The notes below the pieces were generated by a model. That model was not told where the DNA came from. It searched no databases and worked only from the letters and a program-made list of their open reading frames with translations. A stretch of 64,000 nucleotides of DNA from a gamma proteobacterium symbiont of Stewartia floridana (GTDB lineage: Bacteria; Pseudomonadota; Gammaproteobacteria; Chromatiales; Chromatiaceae), in assembly GCA_003676145.1 (NCBI GenBank), contig NAUB01000026.1:1-64000 (forward strand), read 5' to 3'. Positions 1 through 6,705 of the stretch are shown here, in pieces (position 1 is the first letter of the stretch; every line of letters starts with the position of its first letter). Position numbers and translations under genes: made by a program.

Positions 1-48
1 TGAATGTCCTGCGTGTTTTTCCCATTTTGTCACCTGTTAATCATCTAG

Positions 49-195
49 GGTGATAATATCACCTATAATCAGGTGGCCAAATTAACTATGCCACTACAGC
101 GGGCCTACGATTACGCAGCATCACAAAAAGTGGAGTCAGTAGCACGGCTATTACTGCAACACGGAGCCGACCCAGAAATCAGGGAGTACGTGTAA
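49..195 (+). pseudogene. Remnant of an ankyrin-repeat cassette ORF
   Basis: The reading frame ending in TAA at 193-195 carries an ankyrin-like helix pair (SVARLLLQHGADPEIRE). The same frame has a TAG at 46-48, so only about 48 codons remain. The only ATG that leaves any protein (88-90) gives 35 residues, too short for a stable ankyrin protein. I read it as the 3' end of a cassette gene whose upstream part is shifted out of frame or lies before the window. It is followed directly by an attC-like site, which fits a gene cassette. Confidence 0.5.
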
Positions 196-197
196 AT

Positions 198-275
198 GCC
201 TAATAAGTACATCATGTCGCCCTTCGGGCTGGGACGACTGACTTCACCAGCCGCCCAATATGTCGGGCGTTAGAG
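198..275 (+). repeat. attC-like cassette recombination site
   Basis: GCCTAAT at 198-204 and GTTAGAG at 269-275 fit the outer attC core sites. Between them are imperfect inverted arms (gtcgcccttcgggctggg near 215, tgtcgggc near 261). It lies between two short + strand ORFs, where an attC should be. The bounds rest on the core sites only. Confidence 0.6.
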
Positions 276-281
276 TTGTAA

Positions 282-569
282 ATGAGTAAATCTGATTTAA
301 CTTGGATAATCATAAGGTTCACGGGTCTTTTTCTTGCTATAAAGGCATTGGTTACTCTACCAGAAGTAATTAGTAGCTTTTGGTTTCTCTACACCGTAGG
401 CCCAGATATTGAAAATGAATTACCAGGCGTTCAATTCTCCCTGAAGGTGACACTAAAGGAAGCAACAAAAGGAATAATGCACCTATTGCTATATGGGTTT
501 GGGGCTTTCTATCTTATCTTTCGTGGTTCAGCAGTATTTAAACTTGTACGTATACCAAATAGTTATTAA
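282..569 (+). CDS. Small membrane protein in an integron cassette
   Basis: This 95-residue protein has two hydrophobic stretches (about residues 8-40 and 65-85) split by a polar loop, so it is probably an inner-membrane protein with two segments. I do not recognise a family. The start lies 7 bases after an attC core and the stop just before the next degenerate attC, as usual for a one-gene cassette with almost no leader. Expression would depend on read-through from an upstream cassette promoter. AT-rich codon use resembles the neighbouring cassettes and differs from the pst genes downstream. The function is unknown. Confidence 0.65.
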   Translation: MSKSDLTWIIIRFTGLFLAIKALVTLPEVISSFWFLYTVGPDIENELPGVQFSLKVTLKEATKGIMHLLLYGFGAFYLIFRGSAVFKLVRIPNSY

Positions 570-623
570 GAAAACTCAAGAAAATAGAACAAGATAGGGG
601 TCTCGTTAACGTAACTGTTAAGC
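563..623 (+). repeat. Degenerate attC site
   Basis: GTTAAGC at 617-623 is the right-hand core. The preceding ggggtctcgttaacgtaact is shared almost exactly with the attC sites near 2010, 3900 and 4797, so this belongs to the same attC family. The left arm is poorly conserved: no clear cgagac partner is seen. The left bound is therefore approximate. Confidence 0.55.
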
Positions 624-629
624 GCAAAA

Positions 630-1589
630 ATGTATCAAGCGATGAACATACATAGCCTACCAATTCTTCTCTTCTTTATTGCTGTTTGGTCGCCAGTATT
701 GACTGCTGATGACTATCCAGATGGTTATATTGCTCGTCAGCTTGTTTCTGCTAAAACACCAATCGAAGTTAATATTACAAACCTGAAGCCCGGCCAACTT
801 ATGGCTATTGAATATGTAGATATGCCGGTATGGATTTATAGACGCACTACAGAGGATATTGAGTATTTATCAAAAAACAATACTTCAGTTTTGGCTGATC
901 CAATGAATGAGAATCAGAAATCGTCTATTGAGGTGGCATACGGGTCATCAGCCTCATATGTCTGGGGGAGGTTGCTACTTATTGATCAACCCGAAATTGA
1001 CAAAAAACCATTTCGATCGATAAAAGAAGAAATATTTGTTGCCGGTGGCTGGAGTCCACACTCTGGTTGTGTTTTGACCTATCAACCGAAAGAAAATCGC
1101 AATAAACCCAACGCTGCTTTCTACGATCCATGTACAGGTGCTTGTTTCGATGTGGCTGGTAGGATTATTAAGGGTAAATTGAGTGGAAGTCGGGCGGGTG
1201 ATCTTGGAAAATACAATCTATATATCCCGCCATATAAGTTAAAGAATGACACAACTCTGTTAGTGGGCGTGACCGAGGAAAGCAAAATACCAGAAATCGA
1301 AGTGCATAAGAAACGGTGGTATTTAGGAATGACAGCTACAGAAAAGCTAATTACCGCCAGTAGATATAATGATTTTGAGACGGTTAAGTTGGCGCTAAAA
1401 GAAGGTGCTAATGCGAGTTATTACGAAGTAGGGAAAGGCAGTCCACTGGATGCGGCAATAATTGGAAGTTCAATCAATATTATAGAACTGCTCATAACTA
1501 ACGGTGCCAAGCCGACACCAAATTCATTGAACGCAGCAAAATTTGTAGGACGGACAGAGGTAGTTAAATTAATCATGGAAATGCAATAG
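630..1589 (+). CDS. Exported protein with C-terminal ankyrin repeats (cassette)
   Basis: The 319-residue protein begins with a signal-peptide-like segment (hydrophobic residues about 8-25, then TADD). Residues about 26-230 form a domain I do not recognise; it has paired cysteines around 144-168 (SGCVLTY, DPCTGACFD). The last 85 residues carry about two ankyrin-type helix pairs (KLALKEGANAS, ELLITNGAKP). It is a single cassette gene bounded by attC sites at about 563-623 and 1600-1652. An in-frame ATG at 642 is an equally good start. Ankyrin cassettes usually mediate protein contacts; here the target is unknown, and a periplasmic location is inferred from the signal peptide. Confidence 0.7.
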   Translation: MYQAMNIHSLPILLFFIAVWSPVLTADDYPDGYIARQLVSAKTPIEVNITNLKPGQLMAIEYVDMPVWIYRRTTEDIEYLSKNNTSVLADPMNENQKSSIEVAYGSSASYVWGRLLLIDQPEIDKKPFRSIKEEIFVAGGWSPHSGCVLTYQPKENRNKPNAAFYDPCTGACFDVAGRIIKGKLSGSRAGDLGKYNLYIPPYKLKNDTTLLVGVTEESKIPEIEVHKKRWYLGMTATEKLITASRYNDFETVKLALKEGANASYYEVGKGSPLDAAIIGSSINIIELLITNGAKPTPNSLNAAKFVGRTEVVKLIMEMQ

Positions 1590-1599
1590 TGAAAGTACC

Positions 1600-1652
1600 G
1601 CATAACAAGGTGCCAAAATCGGCTTCGCCGCCGCTCGGCTAGGTCGTTAGGC
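1600..1652 (+). repeat. attC site
   Basis: GCATAAC at 1600-1606 and GTTAGGC at 1646-1652 are complementary core sites. Between them lie inner arms around a GC-rich hairpin (ggcttcgccgccgctcggct). Length about 53 bases. This arm sequence differs from the gtctcgttaacg type, so at least two attC families are mixed in the array. Confidence 0.8.
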
Positions 1653-1657
1653 TTAAC

Positions 1658-2041
1658 ATGAAATTGCCACTCTATGTGTTTCTGGCCGGATCGGCTCTAT
1701 CACCAAGCTTCGTGAATAGCGAGAGTTTCGATACGGCCAACGAGCTATCCACTAGTATTTGTGGAATCGATAAGTACCTTTCTTGTATGGGCTTGAGCAG
1801 AGAAGCTTGCATCAGCCACTATAAAAACGCTTATAACGACTGCCCAAAGAAAAGTTACAAGGGAATGGAGTATGCTGATCCTGTTTGCACAGCAGAAACA
1901 TTTATCCGCCATACAGAAGTCGCACCGGAAACGATTGCTAAGTGTGATTCCATTCTGGAGCGTATGCTGATTAGAGAGAAGCCTGGAGCATTGCCTAAAA
2001 AATATTACCGAGACAGGGGGTCTCGTAAACGTAACTGTTAG
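1658..2041 (+). CDS. Exported cysteine-rich cassette protein
   Basis: This 127-residue protein has an N-terminal signal-like segment (MKLPLYVFLAGSALSPSFVN) and about six cysteines in the mature part (SICGID, LSCMG, EACISH, DCPKK, PVCTA, KCDSI), suggesting a disulfide-bonded periplasmic or secreted protein. I know of no matching family. The reading frame continues through the whole downstream attC: the last ten or so codons (RDRGSRKRNC) are attC sequence and the stop TAG is part of the GTTAGGC core. Joining to a different cassette would not alter the protein, because the stop lies before the exchange point or within the core. Confidence 0.65.
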   Translation: MKLPLYVFLAGSALSPSFVNSESFDTANELSTSICGIDKYLSCMGLSREACISHYKNAYNDCPKKSYKGMEYADPVCTAETFIRHTEVAPETIAKCDSILERMLIREKPGALPKKYYRDRGSRKRNC

Positions 2042-2043
2042 GC
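1993..2043 (+). repeat. attC site overlapping a CDS end
   Basis: GCCTAAA (1993-1999) and GTTAGGC (2037-2043) are outer cores; the extended ends TTGCCTAA and TTAGGCAA are exact inverses. The inner arms cgagac and gtctcg flank a short loop (aggggg). This compact 51-base site is the best-preserved copy of the array's most common attC type. Confidence 0.85.
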
Positions 2044-2050
2044 AAATGAA

Positions 2051-2503
2051 GTGAGTAGACTTGTATACTTTCTAATTTTACTTATTTTTTTCTCGCCGTT
2101 AGTCGCAGAGGATTTCTGTGATAAGGCATACTGGGATATCGCATTAGTTAAAGAAGAAGAAAAATGTCTTAACAATGCAGAGTTAGGTAACGATGAAGCG
2201 CAATTTGGTTATGGTCTTATACAGCTTGGAGGCCATGATCGAATTTCAAAACCAAATGAAGCTTTCGAATGGTTTACTAAAAGTGCTAAACAAGGAAACC
2301 ATTTAGCTCAAACGATATTCGGAAGGATGTTAAGTGATTCACGTTTTGGTGTTTCACTCGACTTGCCAAATGCCTATGCATGGTGGGCTGTATCAAATAA
2401 TAAAAACTCAGCTAATAAATTATGGTTAAGATTAACATCAGATCAACAGGACAAAGCAAAAGAGCTAGAGAAAAAATATGCGTCAGCATATGTTAGAGAA
2501 TGA
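2051..2503 (+). CDS. Exported Sel1-repeat protein (cassette)
   Basis: The 150-residue protein has a signal-like start (LVYFLILLIFFSPLVAED) and then about two Sel1-like repeats (AQFGYGLIQLGG, EAFEWFTKSAKQGNHLAQ, AYAWWAVSNN). Sel1 repeats are short helix pairs, typically adaptor surfaces in periplasmic proteins. The start is a GTG 8 bases after the attC core; no ATG fits the frame. The next attC begins 9 bases after the stop, but an insertion sequence now splits it. The molecular role is unknown. Confidence 0.7.
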   Translation: MSRLVYFLILLIFFSPLVAEDFCDKAYWDIALVKEEEKCLNNAELGNDEAQFGYGLIQLGGHDRISKPNEAFEWFTKSAKQGNHLAQTIFGRMLSDSRFGVSLDLPNAYAWWAVSNNKNSANKLWLRLTSDQQDKAKELEKKYASAYVRE

Positions 2504-2511
2504 ATTAAATT

Positions 2512-2529
2512 GCCTAAAAAATAGTAACG
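2512..2529 (+). repeat. Left half of an attC split by an IS element
   Basis: GCCTAAAAAATAGTAACG matches the left arm of the intact attC sites at 1993 and near 4775 up to base 2529, where IS sequence begins. Its partner resumes at 3893. Joining the two halves restores ..TAACG-AGACAGGGGG.., the same as the 4768-4817 site. Confidence 0.8.
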
Positions 2530-2544
2530 TATATGGACTCCTCC

Positions 2545-2789
2545 AGTTGAGCAACTGCAGTGACGCAGAAAAACAAATAGTTTAGTTAACGTATATCCGG
2601 TCTTTATTGTGGGGAGCGACCCCTGACCTGAACGGTTTAATCCACCGTAAACCAGATTCCTTATCGAGACAGTGGCGTCATGCGCCATCGTTACTACCAG
2701 GTTTTATCTGGTCTGACTATTTTGTCATTCTCCATTCACACAGTTACTCTTACCTGGCTTACAACAGTCGGCTAAGAGTGAATGCCGGG
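2545..2789 (-). ncRNA. Candidate seek/bridge RNA region of the IS1111-type element
   Basis: In IS1111-type elements the guide RNA is encoded 3' of the transposase; this is that interval. On the + strand it contains TAACGTATAT at 2587-2596, identical to the host-IS junction at 2525-2534, and CGAGACAG at 2665-2672, identical to the restored attC target. An ACCAG/CTGGT hairpin lies near 2696-2712. These are the kinds of matches expected of target and donor guide loops. GTTAACGTA around 2585 also occurs in the attC right arm, so the first assignment is not unique. The exact RNA ends are not determined. Confidence 0.5.
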
Positions 2790-3815
2790 TTACTGGGCGA
2801 CAGGCGCCCGATATGCTTCACCTGTTCTTAAGATCGACCATGCCATTCTGACGATCTTGTTAGCCAATGCGACTGCCGTATTGTTGGTATGTTTGGTGAG
2901 TTGCTGATGACGGATCCAGGCACTTAAACCATCGGTCTTATCGCCTAAACGATGAAGCGTGGAGCGTGCACCATGCACCACCAGGCAGCGAAGATAGCGA
3001 TCGCCGCGTTTTGTAATCTTACCTAACCTGTTTACTCCTCCGCTGCCCGAGTGTGCCGGTACCAATCCAAGGCTGGCACTGGCATCACGTCCGCGTCTGA
3101 ATGCACTGCCATCCCCCAGACGCGCATATAACATACTCGCCACAAGCCATCCGACACCGGGTACTTTTTCCAGACGGACACAGGCATCAATCCGTTTGGC
3201 CTGGTTAACCAAGGCCGCAGTTGCCTCTTTGATAATCTCATCAAGCAAAATGAGTTGATCAAGCAACTGTCTCAAACAAGCTCTTGCGACTACGGTTAGT
3301 TCGTTCTCTGCATCCTCCAGAGCAGCGGGGACCTGTTTACGTAGGTGCTGAATCCCTTTGGGGAACTTGACGCCGTACTCCAGAGCAAATCCCCGGATAC
3401 GGTTACCCAGCTGCGTACGCTGTTTGATATAGCCAGCGCGCAATTTATGCTGTGTGGCCAGGTCTTGCTGCTCAAGTGTTCTGATGGTGACGAAATAGAT
3501 GTTGGGATTTTTCGCAGCTTCATAGATTGCAAAGGCATCATTCTTGTCGTTTTTATTTCCATGTCGGTACCGCGCAACAATGTGTGGTGGGATTAACTTT
3601 ACCTTGTGTCCCAATTGCCTGAATTGTCGTCCTCAGTAGTGCGCCGAGGCACAGGCTTCCATATAAATGACTGCCTCGGGGTGGTTGGTGACGAATTGCC
3701 TCACCTTCTTTGGATATATAGGCTTGTTAATCAATGATTTACCGTGTTTACTAAAGACAGCCACCTGAAAGATGTCTTTGGCCAAATCAATCGTAATGGT
3801 GGTAGTATTATTCAT
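2790..3815 (-). pseudogene. IS110/IS1111 transposase interrupted by one in-frame TGA
   Basis: The N-terminal part (60 residues from 3815) has the RuvC-like DEDD start ITIDLAKDIF and the acidic VIYMEACASAHY. A TGA at 3635-3633 follows, then the same frame continues as [16 protein letters not shown] and on for about 280 residues. That part includes the second acidic pair KNDKNDA, the transposase_20 helix-hairpin region [12 protein letters not shown] and the serine motif PAHSGSGG. Total length would be 341 residues, normal for the family, and relatives usually have Trp (TGG) where the TGA is. A single G-to-A change therefore explains the break. It is probably inactive unless read through or supplied in trans. 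Confidence 0.85.
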
Positions 3816-3892
3816 GGTGTGGGCTCCTTGGGTTGTGGTGACCTTCCACTTTACCGAGCTTCCGGTTTAAAGGGGAGGAGTCCATACCATTG

Positions 3893-3925
3893 AGACAGGG
3901 GGTCTCGTTAACGTAACTGTTAGGT
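3893..3925 (+). repeat. Right half of the split attC
   Basis: agacagggggtctcgttaac and the following core GTTAGGT (3919-3925) continue the attC arm broken at 2529. GTTAGGT still fits the GTTRRRY core, so the site would be usable if the IS were removed. Confidence 0.8.
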
Positions 3926-3934
3926 GTCATAAAA

Positions 3935-4204
3935 ATGAACAAACCAGATACATCTAATAGAGAAATTGCGAAACCTGAATCACAATCAGATATTGTTCAC
4001 AGTAGAAAGGCAAGGCCACATCACGTGTTATTGGCAGCACTAATGGCACCAATCTGGTTTTATATTATTACTAGCGCACCACTCCCAGATGGTGGGTATA
4101 TTTTTGTAACTCTATACGTATTGCCAGGTATTGCTATTTTTCTTGGGTTATCGGCGCTAATTGAGTGGGTATTTGGAATAAATGGAAAGCCACCAAATAA
4201 ATAA
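3935..4204 (+). CDS. Small two-helix membrane protein (cassette)
   Basis: The 89-residue protein has a polar N-terminal third (residues 1-29) and two hydrophobic stretches (about 30-48 and 54-80), so it is a likely inner-membrane protein with its N-terminus in the cytoplasm. I recognise no family. It starts 9 bases after an attC core and ends 6 bases before the next attC, the pattern of a simple cassette. The inserted IS now separates it from upstream cassettes, so any read-through expression would have to cross or start from the IS. Confidence 0.65.
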   Translation: MNKPDTSNREIAKPESQSDIVHSRKARPHHVLLAALMAPIWFYIITSAPLPDGGYIFVTLYVLPGIAIFLGLSALIEWVFGINGKPPNK

Positions 4205-4210
4205 AGAAGC

Positions 4211-4315
4211 ACCTAACAATACGCTTCAACCGACCCATCTACGCGGCACTCGTTTTGTGCAAGTTCGCACAAAACAAGCGCAGCTACGGTGGTCGGCTGA
4301 GCTAGGTCGTTGGGG
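4211..4315 (+). repeat. Long attC site
   Basis: ACCTAAC (4211-4217) and GTTGGGG (4309-4315) are the cores. Long inner arms (tcaaccgaccc near 4225 and ggtggtcggctga near 4288) and a central gttttgtgcaagttcgcaca hairpin make a site of about 105 bases, a different attC type from its compact neighbours. Confidence 0.8.
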
Positions 4316-4323
4316 TTAGATAA

Positions 4324-4779
4324 ATGAAAAGCAAGCGTCTAGGTTTAATCGTATTTGTATTTATAGCTGGTGCTATTAGTGGGTATTTTCTTGGTGAACG
4401 TAAAACTGAGGAAAAATTCGAAAAGCTATTCTATTTGGGTGAGGCAAACCAACTCACTACTAGAGTACAGATCCTATCGGCTATACATTACGGTGATAGC
4501 AAAGAAGCTGCTAAATGGCTAGAACATTATGTAGATGGGAATTTGATAGTATTAGGCCCGTACAAAGAAATCGCCTTAAAGGAAAAAAATCCAATCATAT
4601 TATCCTCTTTAAAGCTAGCGTCTATTTATAGAGATAAGTACAGAGACCAGCGCTCAAAGGTAAAAGGAGAAAACCCAGATATTAATGCTTCTATCAGTGA
4701 AACCTTGGCATTTGGCAAACAATACGGTGAGATCACCCATAAAGATTTCGTCAGGAAATATTTAAACACTAAAAAATAA
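4324..4779 (+). CDS. Membrane-anchored helical protein (last cassette)
   Basis: The 151-residue protein has one N-terminal membrane segment (residues about 6-24, LGLIVFVFIAGAISGYFLG) and a charged, mostly helical remainder that should lie in the periplasm. There are no cysteines or recognised motifs. A start ATG lies 8 bases after the attC core. Its last codons run into the next attC. It is the last ORF of the array before the pst operon. The function is unknown. Confidence 0.65.
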   Translation: MKSKRLGLIVFVFIAGAISGYFLGERKTEEKFEKLFYLGEANQLTTRVQILSAIHYGDSKEAAKWLEHYVDGNLIVLGPYKEIALKEKNPIILSSLKLASIYRDKYRDQRSKVKGENPDINASISETLAFGKQYGEITHKDFVRKYLNTKK

Positions 4780-4817
4780 TAACGAGACAGGGGGTCTCGT
4801 TAACGTAACTGTTAATG
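4768..4817 (+). repeat. Terminal attC site of the array
   Basis: The cgagac/gtctcg inner arms and the right core GTTAATG (4811-4817) match the compact attC family; the left core has degenerated (aacacta). No cassette ORF follows: the next 240 bases are without a gene and the pst operon, read the other way, begins. This marks the distal end of the cassette array. Confidence 0.7.
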
Positions 4818-5055
4818 CCTGCTTCCCGGAAGTACTGAAATTATATCCAATGTCTGCTTCGGTCGCTCAGCGGACGTTTCAGTTTACCAAACGCAGATAA
4901 TAGCTTTCCGCATACAGTGACAGGAATAAGTCACATCCTGCGACGATTTGTCTTACTAAACTAGCTTTAAATGATTACTTCCAAATAACCTATTTGCGTT
5001 AATTAGCGTTCATTTGCGGACTTTTCATTAACAGCAGTAAATTAAAGCCAGCCCA

Positions 5056-5847
5056 CTAACCATACCGACCTTCAATATAATCGGCCGTCTCTTTCTGCTC
5101 AGGAGTAACAAACAGATCTTCCGTCGCTTGATGCTCGATCACTTTACCCATCAGCATGAAGATACACTCTTCACTGGCCCGTCTGGCCTGGGCCATGTTG
5201 TGTGTCACAATCAGGATGGTGTATTCTCCACGCAGCTCCCAGATCAACTCCTCAACCGCAGCGGTTCCCTTCGGGTCCAAAGCAGAGCAGGGCTCATCCA
5301 TCAGCAGTACGCTGGGTTTCACCGGCAGCAGCCGGGCAATGCAGAGCTTCTGCTGCTCCTCCAGGGAGAGTTCGGTGCCCTTGTCGTTCAAACGATCCTT
5401 GACCTTGTCCCACAGCAGCACCTGCTTGAGTGCTGACTCGATGATCTCATCCTGATCCGCCTTGGAGCCTTTGTTGTGCAGGCGATGGCCGAACAGAATG
5501 TTGTCGCGGATTGAGATCGGCAGTGGGTTGGGGCGCTGGAATACCATGCCGATCTGCTTTCTGACCTGTACCAGTTCGACAGCCGGATCGTAGATGTTGT
5601 TGTCCAGGACATTGATATCGCCTTCGATACGCACATAGCCAAGACGCTCGTTGATGCGGTTGACACTGCGCAGAAAGGTCGATTTACCACAGCCGGATGG
5701 GCCGATCAGCGAAGTGATCATGCCATTTCGAATACTCAGGTCCACATCGAAAAGGGCTTGAAAGGTGCCGTACCACAGATTCAGCTTCCGGGTATGAATG
5801 GCATACTCTGGGGATTGGTTGTCGTCTTGATCTATTATGGCATTCAT
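5056..5847 (-). CDS. pstB: Phosphate ABC transporter ATPase with degenerate signature motif
   Basis: Cytoplasmic ATPase of the high-affinity phosphate importer, 263 residues, normal PstB length. Walker A (GPSGCGKST, 49-57), Q-loop (Q104), Walker B (LLMDEP, 181-186) and the switch histidine (H216, VTHNM) are intact. The ABC signature, normally LSGGQ, reads LSLEE (160-164). It is the last gene of the operon, 42 bases after a second PstB-like gene that has the opposite defects, so the two probably pair as a heterodimer. This subunit would supply the ATP-hydrolysing face of the good site. The family assignment is certain; the heterodimer is inferred. Confidence 0.93.
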   Translation of the reverse strand: MNAIIDQDDNQSPEYAIHTRKLNLWYGTFQALFDVDLSIRNGMITSLIGPSGCGKSTFLRSVNRINERLGYVRIEGDINVLDNNIYDPAVELVQVRKQIGMVFQRPNPLPISIRDNILFGHRLHNKGSKADQDEIIESALKQVLLWDKVKDRLNDKGTELSLEEQQKLCIARLLPVKPSVLLMDEPCSALDPKGTAAVEELIWELRGEYTILIVTHNMAQARRASEECIFMLMGKVIEHQATEDLFVTPEQKETADYIEGRYG

Positions 5848-5889
5848 GTTGGTTTTCGTATTCGTGTTAACAGGCTCTAAGCATCGGCA

Positions 5890-6705
5890 TCAGCCGAACT
5901 TACCCTCGACGTAATCACGGGTTCTCTGGTCCTTCACCTCGCCGGTGAAGAGATCCTCCGTATTGCCTACCTCGACACATTCGTTTTCGAGGAAAAAGGC
6001 GGTTCGGTCAGCCAGACGTCTCGCCTGTTGAACCAGATTGGTGACCAGGATGATGGTCATGTCCTTTTTCAGCTCTTTGAGCACATCCTCGATGCGCATG
6101 GTGGTGACCGGATCGACGGCAATCGAGAATTCGTCCAGCATCAGCAGGTCCGGATCCTGTGAGAGCGCTCTGGCGATGGTCAGGCGCTGTTGCTGTCCAC
6201 CGGAGAGCAAGCTGCCGAGTGAGTTGAGGCGATCTTTCACCTCGTCCCAAAGGGCGGCACGGGTCAGGCAGCGTTCAACGATGACATCCAGTTCGCTCTT
6301 ACTGTTTATACCTCGTAGCCTGGGTGACAGGGCAACGTTTTCATAGATTGTCAGAGGCAGACCCACTGGCAGGGGAAACACCACACCGATGCGGCTGCGC
6401 AGGGCATAGATATTCTTCAGATCCTGAATATCCAGTCCATTGAATTTGATCTGTCCCTCAACCGACATGTTTGTGTCAAAGGTGTCCATACGGTTGATCG
6501 ATTTCAGGAACGAAGTCTTCCCCGCATTGGCCGGGCCGATGATGCCGAACACCTCATGCTCACGTATTTCCAGGTTTACCCCTTTGAGTGCGGTGTGTTG
6601 GCCATATTTAATGGTCAGGTCATTGATTTCCAGTTTGACCGGGGCCTCTTCCGCGACAGGAACCTCTTCTGCCTCGACTTTGAGATTGGTATTGGGATTT
6701 ACCAT
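5890..6705 (-). CDS. Second PstB-like ATPase lacking Q-loop and switch residues
   Basis: 271-residue PstB homologue with an extra acidic N-terminal tail (about 22 residues). Walker A is GPANAGKTS (57-65), Walker B LLMLDE (187-192) and the signature is a perfect LSGGQ (167-171). The Q-loop glutamine is replaced by proline (VVFP, 111) and the switch histidine by asparagine (VTNLV, 223). The start overlaps the end of pstA by 7 bases, so translation is coupled. In a dimer with the downstream PstB its LSGGQ would complete that subunit's nucleotide site, while its own site would be weak. Confidence 0.9.
   Translation of the reverse strand: MVNPNTNLKVEAEEVPVAEEAPVKLEINDLTIKYGQHTALKGVNLEIREHEVFGIIGPANAGKTSFLKSINRMDTFDTNMSVEGQIKFNGLDIQDLKNIYALRSRIGVVFPLPVGLPLTIYENVALSPRLRGINSKSELDVIVERCLTRAALWDEVKDRLNSLGSLLSGGQQQRLTIARALSQDPDLLMLDEFSIAVDPVTTMRIEDVLKELKKDMTIILVTNLVQQARRLADRTAFFLENECVEVGNTEDLFTGEVKDQRTRDYVEGKFG

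Larger units (their letters stand above)
2530..3892 (-). mobile_element. IS110 family, IS1111-type insertion sequence inserted in an attC
   Basis: Subterminal inverted repeats are exact over 13 bases: tatggactcctcc at 2532-2544 and ggaggagtccata at 3874-3886. Beyond the 12-base core repeat (ATGGACTCCTCC) there are about 3 extra bases on one side and about 7 on the other, the asymmetry I associate with the IS1111 group. No target duplication is seen, and removing 2530-3892 restores an uninterrupted attC. The element carries one DEDD transposase gene on the - strand and about 245 bases of non-coding sequence downstream of it. Members of the IS1111-attC group are known to target cassette recombination sites; the insertion point here fits that behaviour. 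Confidence 0.85.

Noticed and set aside
2607-2831. + strand frame inside the IS element
   Set aside because: It lies over the IS non-coding end and the transposase 3' end, opposite the transposase; composition is not protein-like.
1-4817. CRISPR-like reading of the repeated ggggtctcgttaacgtaact units
   Set aside because: Units are separated by ORFs of 300-1000 bases, not uniform short spacers, and are halves of palindromic attC sites.
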